Positions 1-6,662 of a stretch of DNA of 37,574 nucleotides are shown piece by piece. Source of the stretch: Enterococcus faecalis 13-SD-W-01 (lineage in GTDB: Bacteria; Bacillota; Bacilli; Lactobacillales; Enterococcaceae); NCBI GenBank assembly GCA_000415185.1, contig KE351686.1, positions 170,251 through 207,824 on the forward strand, written 5' to 3'. The notes under the pieces are model-generated. The model saw only the letters and a list, made by a program, of their open reading frames with translations. It had not been told where the DNA came from and searched no databases. The translations under genes were made by a program, and so were the position numbers. How positions within the stretch are numbered: the first letter of the stretch is position 1; each line of letters opens with the position of its first letter.

Positions 1-1
1 T

Positions 2-1003
2 AAAGTAGGTATTAATGGTTTTGGACGTATCGGACGTTTAGCTTTCCGACGCATCAAAGAAGTTTCAGACGATATCGAAGTGGTAGCAATCAATGATTTG
101 ACAAGTCCAACAATGCTGGCACAATTATTGCAATTCGACTCCACACACGGTACGTATCCAGGAAGCATCACTGCAACTGAAAACTCAATTGTTGTAGATG
201 GCGAAGAAACACGTGTTTACGCCGAACCAGACGCAAGCAAAATCCCCTGGGCTAAAGAAAATGGCGTAGATATCGTCTTAGAATGTACAGGTTTTTACAC
301 TTCCGAAGAAAAAGCGAAAGCTCATTTGGATGCTGGTGTAAAACGTGTCGTTATCTCTGCTCCAGCCGGCGCTATGAAAACAATCGTTTACAATGTAAAT
401 GATGATACTTTAGATTCAAATGACCAAATCATCTCCGCTGGTTCTTGCACAACCAACTGTTTAGCACCAATGGCTTACTTCTTGAATAAAGAATTTGGTA
501 TCGAAGTTGGAACAATGACAACGATCCATGCGTACACTTCAACACAAATGTTATTAGATGGTCCAGTGAGAGGCGGAAATCTTCGTGCTGCGCGTTCTGC
601 TGCAGACAATACGATTCCTCACTCAACAGGGGCTGCAAAAGCAATTGGTTTAGTTATCCCTGAATTGAACGGAAAACTTCAAGGCCATGCGCAACGTGTA
701 CCAGTTGTTGATGGTTCATTGACAGAGCTTGTTTCTATCTTGAAAACAAAAGTAACCGCAGAACAAGTCAACGAAGCAATCAAAAAATATACAGTGGATA
801 ACCCATCATTCGGTTATGATGATCGCGAAATCGTTTCTAGTGATGTTATCGGTACAACACAAGGTTCGATTTTTGACCCTACTCAAACAGAAATCACTTC
901 TGCCGGCGACTATCAATTAGTAAAAACTGTCGCTTGGTACGACAACGAATATGGCTTCACTTGCCAAATGATTCGTTTGTTGGAAAAATTTGCTAACTTA
1001 TAA
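2..1003 (+). CDS. gap: Glyceraldehyde-3-phosphate dehydrogenase, 5' end cut by window
   Basis: Converts glyceraldehyde-3-phosphate, NAD and phosphate to 1,3-bisphosphoglycerate in cytosolic glycolysis. The reading frame is open from base 2, starting [12 protein letters not shown], so only the first two or three codons lie outside the window; the visible 333 codons match the normal family length. Visible motifs are the NAD-binding GINGFGRIG, an Asp after the second strand (AINDL) that favours NAD over NADP, the catalytic SCTTNCLAP, and [12 protein letters not shown]. The C-terminus [12 protein letters not shown] is intact. The gene ends at a strong terminator and no pgk, tpi or eno follows, so this is not the usual glycolytic operon arrangement. 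It could be a second GAPDH, as enterococci can carry two. Codon use is strongly biased, as in highly expressed genes. Family call is near certain; the paralogue assignment is inference. Confidence 0.97.
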   Translation, partial: KVGINGFGRIGRLAFRRIKEVSDDIEVVAINDLTSPTMLAQLLQFDSTHGTYPGSITATENSIVVDGEETRVYAEPDASKIPWAKENGVDIVLECTGFYTSEEKAKAHLDAGVKRVVISAPAGAMKTIVYNVNDDTLDSNDQIISAGSCTTNCLAPMAYFLNKEFGIEVGTMTTIHAYTSTQMLLDGPVRGGNLRAARSAADNTIPHSTGAAKAIGLVIPELNGKLQGHAQRVPVVDGSLTELVSILKTKVTAEQVNEAIKKYTVDNPSFGYDDREIVSSDVIGTTQGSIFDPTQTEITSAGDYQLVKTVAWYDNEYGFTCQMIRLLEKFANL

Positions 1004-1055
1004 AAAAACACTTAAACTTGATTCCGTAACGATTCACTCTTGGATATCTGGTTTG

Positions 1056-1099
1056 ACGCGCATCAGCAGCGAGCATTCGTTTGCTGATGCGCGTTTTTT
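1056..1099 (+). terminator. Rho-independent terminator of gap
   Basis: A perfect 13-bp stem (ACGCGCATCAGCA at 1056-1068, complement at 1082-1094) with a 13-base loop is followed by six T. It lies about 50 bases after the gap stop. Confidence 0.9.
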
Positions 1100-1126
1100 G
1101 CGTGGAAGTTTCTATGATAAGTACGC

Positions 1127-1156
1127 AAAAAACGCCGCAGATTTAAACTGCGGCGT
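1127..1156 (-). terminator. Terminator of the alpha/beta hydrolase gene
   Basis: A 9-bp stem (ACGCCGCAG / CTGCGGCGT) with a 7-base loop has six A on its left side, giving a U-run on the minus-strand transcript. It is about 10 bases past the stop of the hydrolase gene. Confidence 0.85.
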
Positions 1157-1166
1157 GCTTGTTCCA

Positions 1167-2105
1167 CTAATTTTTGACATATTTTTCCAAGAAGTTTTGG
1201 ACGGTTTCCTTGTATTTTTTTTCATCCGCACGAAAGGCTTTTGCATGTTCTGCGCCATGTACGACATATTTCTCTTTAGGTGCATCTGTCGCATTATAGA
1301 CTTTTTCCAACATCGAAAAAGGAACAAAAGTATCTGCATCACCATGGATAAAAAGCATTGGCGTTTTATTTTTGTGTAATTGTTTCACCGCATCTGCTTC
1401 ACCAAAGAAATAACCAGCTTTGAGTTTGGTAATCAGACTTGTCATAGGAATCAATGGAAAGGCAGGTAGATTGAACATATCTCCTAATTGATACGTCAGT
1501 TCATCTGTGACAGAGCTGTAGCCGCAATCTTCAACGATGGCTTTCACATTTGTCGGCAATTTTTCGCCGCTGGTCATCATCACTGTTGCAGCTCCCATGC
1601 TGACACCATATAATACGATTTTTTCTGAGGAGCCGTTTTTTGCCAATACTTGATCGATCCAGCGAACATAATCTTTTCGTTCATGCCAGCCGAAGCCGAT
1701 ATAGTCTCCTTCGCTTTTCCCATGTCCCCGTGCATCCGGTACTAAAACATTGTAACCCATGTCATGGAACATCTTGGCATATGAACTCATCGTCTCTGCA
1801 TTTCCCATATAACCATGAGCAACGATTGCTGTTTGATGTGTCTCTTTTTCTGCAGGAAGATAAATAGCAGAAAGGTTTAATTGATCATCGGAAGTCTGCG
1901 TCCAGTAACTCCGATTTTTTTCATTGGTAAACCATTGCTTTTCTTCAGAGGAATCCGCCTCTTGATGTGTGCCTGGTGTATCATTTTCGAGAAAGTCTTT
2001 TTTGGAAGGAACGACGGCATAATTATAAAAATAATTCCCTGCCCAAATCAGCCCTATACTTAGAATAATGACTAAACCAATCACAATTTTCATCCAAATT
2101 TTCAC
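1167..2105 (-). CDS. Membrane-anchored alpha/beta hydrolase
   Basis: Serine hydrolase of the alpha/beta fold (YqkD/FrsA-like group); the substrate cannot be read from sequence. An N-terminal hydrophobic stretch (IVIGLVIILSIGLIWAG) should anchor it with the catalytic domain outside. Visible elements are the oxyanion region HGYMGNAE, the nucleophile elbow GVSMG, the acid in HGDADTFVP and the catalytic His in HGAEHAKA, so the triad is complete. Start choice: an AGGTGA SD lies 4 bases before a GTG at 2105; the next in-frame ATG at 2093 would be 16 bases from that SD, so the GTG (312 aa) is preferred, although the ATG is possible. It has its own promoter and terminator, separate from the NUDIX gene upstream. 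Confidence 0.88.
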   Translation of the reverse strand: MKIWMKIVIGLVIILSIGLIWAGNYFYNYAVVPSKKDFLENDTPGTHQEADSSEEKQWFTNEKNRSYWTQTSDDQLNLSAIYLPAEKETHQTAIVAHGYMGNAETMSSYAKMFHDMGYNVLVPDARGHGKSEGDYIGFGWHERKDYVRWIDQVLAKNGSSEKIVLYGVSMGAATVMMTSGEKLPTNVKAIVEDCGYSSVTDELTYQLGDMFNLPAFPLIPMTSLITKLKAGYFFGEADAVKQLHKNKTPMLFIHGDADTFVPFSMLEKVYNATDAPKEKYVVHGAEHAKAFRADEKKYKETVQNFLEKYVKN

Positions 2106-2136
2106 ATATTCACCTGTTTTTCTTGATTTAACTAGC

Positions 2137-2165
2137 AGTATAATAAAAATACAGCAGTTTCGCAA
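2137..2165 (-). promoter_or_regulatory. Promoter of the alpha/beta hydrolase gene
   Basis: On the minus strand TTGCGA (2160-2165), a 17-base spacer and TATACT (2137-2142) lie upstream of the SD, between the NUDIX stop and the hydrolase start. Confidence 0.65.
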
Positions 2166-2176
2166 CAAGGCGAATC

Positions 2177-2800
2177 TCAATCACACCAAACGGCTTGCGG
2201 ATTTTTGTGATCATCAAAGATCATTTGGATGTCTTCTTTTGTATTTCTTGGTAAAGAAAGCTTTAATTCATTGATCTCTTTTTGCGTGAAAAAAGCAGCT
2301 GTCTCTGTTTCGACCCCTGATTGAAGATCCCCTTCTAACCATCGGCAAGCGATAAAAAATTTATACACATAGACCGCACTTGGCGGATAAGGATGTTTCG
2401 ACTTATCTTTGACCGCCAGCAAGCGAGCTGCTTTGACAACGATCCCCGCCTCTTCTTCCGTTTCTTTTTCCGCAATCTCAAACGGTGAAAAACCAATATC
2501 AGCCCAACCGCCTGGAAGACTCCATAAATGGTCTTTTTTCTCCTGAACAAGAAGCAATCGATCTTGTTCATCAAAAACCACTGCACGGATATCGACTTTT
2601 GGTGTCGCATATCCTTCATCTTTTTCGGTCAGGATTTTTATCTTTTCATCAGGCAGATTCGTTGTTATTTTTAAAAGATCCTTTGCGATTTCTTGAAGTT
2701 CTTGATATCTTTCCTTATCATAAACATCTTTTCCATAAGTCAAACCCGTTTGAGCAATTCCTTGGATTCGTGCAATCTGTTCCATTAATTCCTTTTCCAT
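2177..2800 (-). CDS. NUDIX hydrolase with N-terminal extension domain
   Basis: A 207-aa protein with an N-terminal helical region (about 1-65, like the Nudix_N_2 domain of ADP-ribose/nucleotide pyrophosphatases) and a NUDIX domain from about 70. Members hydrolyse nucleoside diphosphates linked to another group; the substrate here is unknown. The Nudix box is GGWADIGFSPFEIAEKETEE then EAGI. The metal-binding EEEAG end is kept, but the early Glu of the consensus is Phe and the REU Arg is Lys, as in several members of this subgroup. Start: ATG at 2800 with SD AAAGGAGA 6 bases away; the longer frame upstream has no SD. A hairpin ends just before the SD, and no clear promoter of its own is seen, so expression may come partly from read-through of the DUF871 gene. 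Confidence 0.9.
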   Translation of the reverse strand: MEKELMEQIARIQGIAQTGLTYGKDVYDKERYQELQEIAKDLLKITTNLPDEKIKILTEKDEGYATPKVDIRAVVFDEQDRLLLVQEKKDHLWSLPGGWADIGFSPFEIAEKETEEEAGIVVKAARLLAVKDKSKHPYPPSAVYVYKFFIACRWLEGDLQSGVETETAAFFTQKEINELKLSLPRNTKEDIQMIFDDHKNPQAVWCD

Positions 2801-2825
2801 GAAATCTCTCCTTTTAAAAAACTGA

Positions 2826-2852
2826 GAGGCTGGGATTAGATCCTCCAGCCTC
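2826..2852. terminator. Hairpin between the DUF871 and NUDIX genes
   Basis: An 8-bp stem (GAGGCTGG / CCAGCCTC) with an 11-base loop. On the minus strand it is followed after four bases by six T, so it could end the DUF871 transcript or attenuate entry into the NUDIX gene. A T-run of four also follows on the plus strand. Confidence 0.6.
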
Positions 2853-2894
2853 TTTTGCAAACAACAGACAAACAAATGATTCGTCTATTGAAGT

Positions 2895-3992
2895 TTATTT
2901 AGATTTGTTTTCAATCAATTTGAAATTTGACCAAGGCTTGATGAAGTCCAGCAAGAAAAGTTCGTCATCGCTGATTCTTCCTACCACGTTTACTCGTCCG
3001 TCATTTTTCATTTCTTTCAATGCAATCTGTGTTTCGCCTTTGTATTGGCCATATCCGGCATTATCGATCAAAACATCTCCATGTGTCATATCACGTGTAT
3101 TATGCGGAGGAAATTTTTTGTCTTTATAATAAATGCGGGTCATTGTTGAACGTAAAATATACTCTGAACGATCGCCTCGGTAGCTGTGCAGATTGTCAAA
3201 CAGACAAATGCGCTCATCCTCCGTGATATCCGGCTCTACATCCACTTTCAACGTTGGGAAGTCCGAATTGAAAGCTTCAGCCATTGCTTTCAATTCTTCT
3301 TCGCTGGCATAAGCGTTTCCAATAGAGATATCATCAATCAAGCCTGTCAGCATAAAATGTTTGACTTGTGTGGCAATCTCTAATGTCCGATGATCTTCCA
3401 AAGTACATAAGCCGTCTTGTGTTGGCCATGGACCAAAGTCAGCGGTTTGCGAATTGACAAAAGCCATCGTATTCAAGTTATATTTTCTGAACTTTTCAGA
3501 ACAATAGATAAAATGGTCATAGCTTAGTCCAGAATAACGGTGTGGATAAAAATTGTGTGAACCAAGCAGATTATTGGTATTTGGTGAATAACTCATGATG
3601 TTGTCGACATAATTCGTGCCTGAGCTCATGTTGATCTCGATTTTGATGCCGTAAGGGTTTCGTGTCATTTTCGCTTCTTCTGCTCCAGTAAATCCGATAT
3701 CCAAACGAATACCATAAGCACCCATTTTGTCAAAGAACGACAAGTCATCGTAAGAGATCTCAAGTTGTTCAAATAACGCTGGATTGATATCTACCATTAC
3801 TTCCATGCCCAAACTGTTCGCATAATCAACGACTTGTTTGAATTCAGCTAATACTTTTTCTTTATCATCATTGATTTGAAGCAAGCTGGTAAACACTCTT
3901 TTAAAACCGTATTTATGTGCCAAATCAAGATACTCTTTGTCCTTCTCAAACGTTGAACGTTCTGGATAAATCGATATGCCTAATTTTCCCAT
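2895..3992 (-). CDS. mupG: DUF871/MupG-like 6-phospho-N-acetylmuramidase
   Basis: A 365-aa TIM-barrel protein (PF05913 region, formerly DUF871 or 'outer surface protein'). In Staphylococcus aureus the family member MupG is a cytosolic 6-phospho-muramidase that splits MurNAc-6P-GlcNAc during cell-wall recycling. Family marks seen here: start GKLGISIYPE, KRVFTSLL, VMVDINPALF, IRLDIGF, and the conserved HNFYPHRYSGL strand. No signal peptide is present, consistent with a cytosolic enzyme. Start: ATG at 3992 with AGGAGG 10 bases before it; the longer frame adds 13 unlikely residues. It is not beside murQ or a PTS gene, so the substrate is inferred from the family only. A dre-like operator covers its -35 region, which fits amino-sugar control. 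The gene symbol is tentative because several DUF871 subgroups exist. Confidence 0.75.
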   Translation of the reverse strand: MGKLGISIYPERSTFEKDKEYLDLAHKYGFKRVFTSLLQINDDKEKVLAEFKQVVDYANSLGMEVMVDINPALFEQLEISYDDLSFFDKMGAYGIRLDIGFTGAEEAKMTRNPYGIKIEINMSSGTNYVDNIMSYSPNTNNLLGSHNFYPHRYSGLSYDHFIYCSEKFRKYNLNTMAFVNSQTADFGPWPTQDGLCTLEDHRTLEIATQVKHFMLTGLIDDISIGNAYASEEELKAMAEAFNSDFPTLKVDVEPDITEDERICLFDNLHSYRGDRSEYILRSTMTRIYYKDKKFPPHNTRDMTHGDVLIDNAGYGQYKGETQIALKEMKNDGRVNVVGRISDDELFLLDFIKPWSNFKLIENKSK

Positions 3993-4035
3993 GATCCAAA
4001 TTCCTCCTACATTCCTACATTTTGTATCCACTTAC

Positions 4036-4069
4036 ATTATAACAAAAAGAGAAAAAGTGGTCTACACCT
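4036..4069 (-). promoter_or_regulatory. Promoter of the MupG-like gene with overlapping dre-like operator
   Basis: Minus-strand TAGACC (4059-4064), a 17-base spacer and a perfect TATAAT (4036-4041). The -35 lies inside AGTGGTCTACACCT (4056-4069, plus strand), an imperfect palindrome that closely resembles the dre/NagR-type site (AGTGGTCTAGACCACT) bound by GntR/HutC regulators of GlcNAc use. Binding would block the promoter. Confidence 0.55.
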
Positions 4070-4133
4070 TTTCGTTCTTTCTAAAAAATAACATGTGAAT
4101 TCCAAAGTTTCTATAGGTATTTAGTTTAAGATT

Positions 4134-4142
4134 TGCTATGAT
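4134..4142 (+). promoter_or_regulatory. Extended -10 promoter of the cyclophilin gene
   Basis: TGC-TATGAT, an extended -10 element, without a good -35. It implies a transcript start near 4150 and a leader of about 146 bases before the ATG. Confidence 0.4.
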
Positions 4143-4149
4143 AAAATAG

Positions 4150-4295
4150 AGGTTGTGAACTTAGCGTTTTGACTTAAGTATTAAGCTGAGTGGACACCGT
4201 TTAGCAGAGGTTGCAACTACCATTTACTAGAGGTATAAAAAAAACATTCTGCCTTGAAGAAAAGAAAATCCCATTTAAAAAGAAAGGAAACAACT
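4150..4295 (+). promoter_or_regulatory. Long, possibly structured 5' leader of the cyclophilin gene
   Basis: This fills most of the 300-base gap between the two divergent genes. It holds AGAGGTTGTGAACT near 4148 and AGAGGTTGCAACT near 4205, a third AGAGGT near 4230, and a nested hairpin CTTAG...CTTAA-GTA-TTAAG-CTGAG at about 4160-4190. It does not match a riboswitch class I can name. The SD AAAGGAAA precedes the ATG. Confidence 0.3.
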
Positions 4296-5039
4296 ATGAA
4301 AAAAAATAAATTGATTTTAAGTTTAGGGCTTGCTTCTGCGTTATTATTCGCGGCAGGCTGTTCCGCATCTGACCAAACATCATCTTCTACTTCCGATTCT
4401 GCAACAGCAGAGACAGCAACTTCTGATTCTGTCGATTTGAATGCTTTAGAACTTCCCCAGTTGGACAAAGAAGTGGCAGATAACGAAGCGCTGGTAGAAA
4501 TGACGACCGATAAAGGCGCAATCAAAATAAAACTTTTCCCTGAAGTCGCTCCGAAAGCTGTCGAAAATTTTATGACGCATGCAAAAGACGGCTATTATAA
4601 CGGCTTGACTTTCCACCGAGTGATCAAAGACTTTATGATCCAGGGCGGCGATCCAAATGGTGACGGAACTGGCGGCGAAAGCATTTGGGGCGAAGGATTC
4701 GAAACAGAAGCTTCCAATCAGCTTTATAATATCCGCGGTGCGCTTTCGATGGCGCGTGCTCAAGATCCAAACAGCAACGGCAGCCAATTCTTTATCGTCC
4801 AAAACAGCGCTGATATGCACGATGGACTTTTGAACACTGTTTATCCGCAAAAAATAATCGATGCTTACAAAGATGGCGGCTACCCAAGCTTAGATGGCGA
4901 CTATACTGTATTTGGTCAAGTTGTCGAAGGAATGGATGTCGTGGATAAAATCGCTGATGTTGAAACAGACGACAATGACAAACCAAAAGAAGATGTGAAG
5001 ATCGAAAAAATAACTGTTCTTCAAGAAGCAAAAAAATAA
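4296..5039 (+). CDS. Cyclophilin-type peptidyl-prolyl isomerase lipoprotein
   Basis: A 247-aa secreted lipoprotein that should help fold exported proteins on the outer face of the membrane. The signal sequence MKKNKLILSLGLASALLFAAGC ends in a lipobox-like AAGC (Cys22), followed by a Ser/Thr/Asp-rich linker (23-60). The cyclophilin domain (about 68-245) shows the catalytic FHRV Arg, FMIQGGDPNGDGTGG, the GALSMARA segment and NGSQFFI, so the active site is complete. Start: ATG at 4296 with SD AAAGGAAA; the frame extends upstream but lacks an SD and would destroy the signal peptide. It stands alone with its own extended -10 promoter and a strong terminator. Confidence 0.93.
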   Translation: MKKNKLILSLGLASALLFAAGCSASDQTSSSTSDSATAETATSDSVDLNALELPQLDKEVADNEALVEMTTDKGAIKIKLFPEVAPKAVENFMTHAKDGYYNGLTFHRVIKDFMIQGGDPNGDGTGGESIWGEGFETEASNQLYNIRGALSMARAQDPNSNGSQFFIVQNSADMHDGLLNTVYPQKIIDAYKDGGYPSLDGDYTVFGQVVEGMDVVDKIADVETDDNDKPKEDVKIEKITVLQEAKK

Positions 5040-5052
5040 GTTTTCCTTAAGC

Positions 5053-5084
5053 AAAAAACCTTCCGCAGCTGCGGAAGGTTTTTT
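5053..5084. terminator. Bidirectional terminator after the cyclophilin gene
   Basis: A 32-base perfect palindrome (AAAAAACCTTCCGCAG and its complement) gives a GC-rich hairpin with T-runs on both strands. It serves the plus-strand cyclophilin gene and possibly the facing fabZ-like gene. Confidence 0.92.
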
Positions 5085-5176
5085 GACATGCTGTTATAAT
5101 CTTTTTCCAAACCAGGAAAAAATAGTTTTTTAGAAAAAGCAGCCGCTATCTCTCTGCTTCCCCCAAAGTGCTTCTT

Positions 5177-5617
5177 TTATGCGTCTTGGTTGACGATAAA
5201 CGTAAATTCGCATTCGCAGACTTTTTCGTCTCCTACGTATGCTTCAGAAAGCGCAGTTCCTACCGCACCCTTCATTTTTGTGATTTCAAAGTGACATTTC
5301 ATCACGTCACCTGGTACGACTTTTCGACGGAATTTTGCTTTGTTGATGCCGCCGATGTATGCGCGTTTTCCTAAAAATTCTTCTGATTTCAAAATCAAGA
5401 TCGAACCCGCTTGTGCCAATGTTTCTAAGATCAATGCGCCTGGCATTACTGGGTTATCGGGAAAATGGCCTTGGAAAAAATCTTCATTGATCGTTACATT
5501 TTTTGTAGCGATGATTTTTTTCCCTGGCTCTAAAGAATCTACATAATCAATATAACAAATCGGATAGCGATTAGGGATCAATTCCATTACTTCTGTTGCT
5601 GATAAGACGTACGACAT
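5177..5617 (-). CDS. fabZ: 3-hydroxyacyl-ACP dehydratase, FabZ/FabN type
   Basis: A 146-aa hot-dog-fold enzyme that removes water from 3-hydroxyacyl-ACP in type II fatty acid synthesis in the cytosol. The catalytic His51 in GHFPDNPVMPG and Glu65 in ALILETLAQAG are present, as is the usual start with NRYPICYID. It faces away from fabI across two FabT-type boxes. In E. faecalis the dehydratase next to fabI is FabN, which also isomerises trans-2 to cis-3-decenoyl-ACP to start unsaturated fatty acids. By position this protein may be FabN, but no fabO/fabF is next to it, and FabZ and FabN cannot be told apart by motif. SD AAGGAG lies 6 bases from the ATG. Confidence 0.93.
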   Translation of the reverse strand: MSYVLSATEVMELIPNRYPICYIDYVDSLEPGKKIIATKNVTINEDFFQGHFPDNPVMPGALILETLAQAGSILILKSEEFLGKRAYIGGINKAKFRRKVVPGDVMKCHFEITKMKGAVGTALSEAYVGDEKVCECEFTFIVNQDA

Positions 5618-5659
5618 AATTTGCTCCTTCTTTCAGGCAATTGCCATCATTCATTTATT

Positions 5660-5674
5660 GTTTGATTATCAAAG
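5660..5674. promoter_or_regulatory. FabT-type operator 1 (fabZ/fabN side)
   Basis: GTTTGATTATCAAAG contains a perfect TTTGA-TTA-TCAAA palindrome. It matches the site of FabT, the MarR-family regulator of fatty acid genes in streptococci and enterococci. It lies 43 bases before the fabZ-like start, beside a possible minus-strand promoter (TTGCCA, 17, TACTTT). Confidence 0.75.
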
Positions 5675-5724
5675 TATCATATTCTTTTTTATTTGGCAAT
5701 CTTTTTTTTATACCGAAAAAAATA

Positions 5725-5755
5725 GTTTGACAATCAAACAATTTTAGCTAATAAT
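5725..5755 (+). promoter_or_regulatory. fabI promoter with overlapping FabT-type operator 2
   Basis: GTTTGACAATCAAAC (5725-5739) is a perfect GTTTGA-CAA-TCAAAC palindrome of FabT type. The -35 TTGACA (5727-5732) lies inside it; the -10 is AATAAT (5750-5755, 17-base spacer) or TAATAA one base earlier. A bound FabT would cover the -35. The fabI leader is about 80 bases. Confidence 0.75.
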
Positions 5756-5843
5756 ATGAAGTCAAAGAAGTATTTTCTTTAAGCAATTATTTATTAGTTT
5801 TCCAATTCAATAAAGTTACTTTTAGGACTAAAGGAGTGTCAAT

Positions 5844-6599
5844 ATGTCATTTTTAGACGGAAAAAAAATCGTCATCATGGGTGTTGCCAATAAAAAGAGC
5901 ATTGCCTGGGGATGTGCGGAAGCGATGCAAAAACAAGGCGCTGAAATCATCTACACTTATCAAAACGAACGCATGAAAAAGTCATTAACGAGATTAGTCG
6001 GCGAAGATGCATTCACTGTAGAATGTGATGTAGCCAGCGATGAAAGTATCGAAAAAGCTTTTTCAGCAATCAAAGAATATGCAGGAGAAATCCATGGTTT
6101 GGTCCATGCGATCGCTTATGCCAACAAAGAAGAATTATCTGGCAACGTGTCTGATATCTCAAGAGACGGCTACCAATTAGCACAAGATATCAGCAGCTAC
6201 TCATTGATCGCTGTTGCAAAATATGCCCAAGAAATCATGGCACCAAACAGCGGAATCGTCAGCATGTCTTACCTTGGTTCTGAACGTGCGATCCCTAACT
6301 ACAACATGATGGGAATCGCTAAAGCAGCGCTTGAAGCAGCAATCCGCTACTTGGCTGCTGAATTTTCACCAAAAGGAATCCGTGTCAATGGTATTTCTGC
6401 TGGAGCAATCAAAACACTTGCTGTAACTGGCGTTAAAGATTATCAAAAATTGATCCAATTATCTGAAGACCGTACACCAGATCACCAAGGTGTAACGATC
6501 GAAGAAGTCGGCAATACTTGTGCCTTCTTAGTGAGCCCTCTTTCAAGCGGGATCATCGGGGACATCATCTATGTTGATAAAGGTGTTCATCTTTCTTAA
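5844..6599 (+). CDS. fabI: Enoyl-ACP reductase (NADH), FabI
   Basis: A 251-aa SDR-type enzyme that reduces trans-2-enoyl-ACP, the last step of each fatty acid elongation cycle. Motifs: cofactor-binding GVANKKSIAWG near residue 13, Tyr143, and the catalytic pair Tyr153-x6-Lys160 in YNMMGIAK, which is the FabI spacing. The C-terminus GDIIYVDKGVHL is typical. Length is normal. SD AAAGGAG lies 8 bases before the ATG. The promoter contains a FabT-type box and a bidirectional terminator follows. FabI is the target of triclosan and related inhibitors in bacteria that depend on it. Confidence 0.97.
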   Translation: MSFLDGKKIVIMGVANKKSIAWGCAEAMQKQGAEIIYTYQNERMKKSLTRLVGEDAFTVECDVASDESIEKAFSAIKEYAGEIHGLVHAIAYANKEELSGNVSDISRDGYQLAQDISSYSLIAVAKYAQEIMAPNSGIVSMSYLGSERAIPNYNMMGIAKAALEAAIRYLAAEFSPKGIRVNGISAGAIKTLAVTGVKDYQKLIQLSEDRTPDHQGVTIEEVGNTCAFLVSPLSSGIIGDIIYVDKGVHLS

Positions 6600-6610
6600 T
6601 CAGAAAAAAC

Positions 6611-6645
6611 AAAAAGGACCGCAGCGAATCGCTGAGGTCCTTTTT
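6611..6645. terminator. Bidirectional terminator between fabI and ilvE
   Basis: Stem AAAAAGGACC / GGTCCTTTTT is capped by CAGCG-AAT-CGCTG, with A and T tracts on both sides. It serves the converging fabI and ilvE genes. Confidence 0.92.
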
Positions 6646-6662
6646 AGTATCTTAAAAAACTT

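Noticed and set aside
4150-4240. AGAGGTTG-type start resembling a lysine riboswitch
   Set aside because: Only the first conserved block is similar; the rest of the roughly 170-base lysine aptamer is absent and the gene is a cyclophilin, not a lysine gene.
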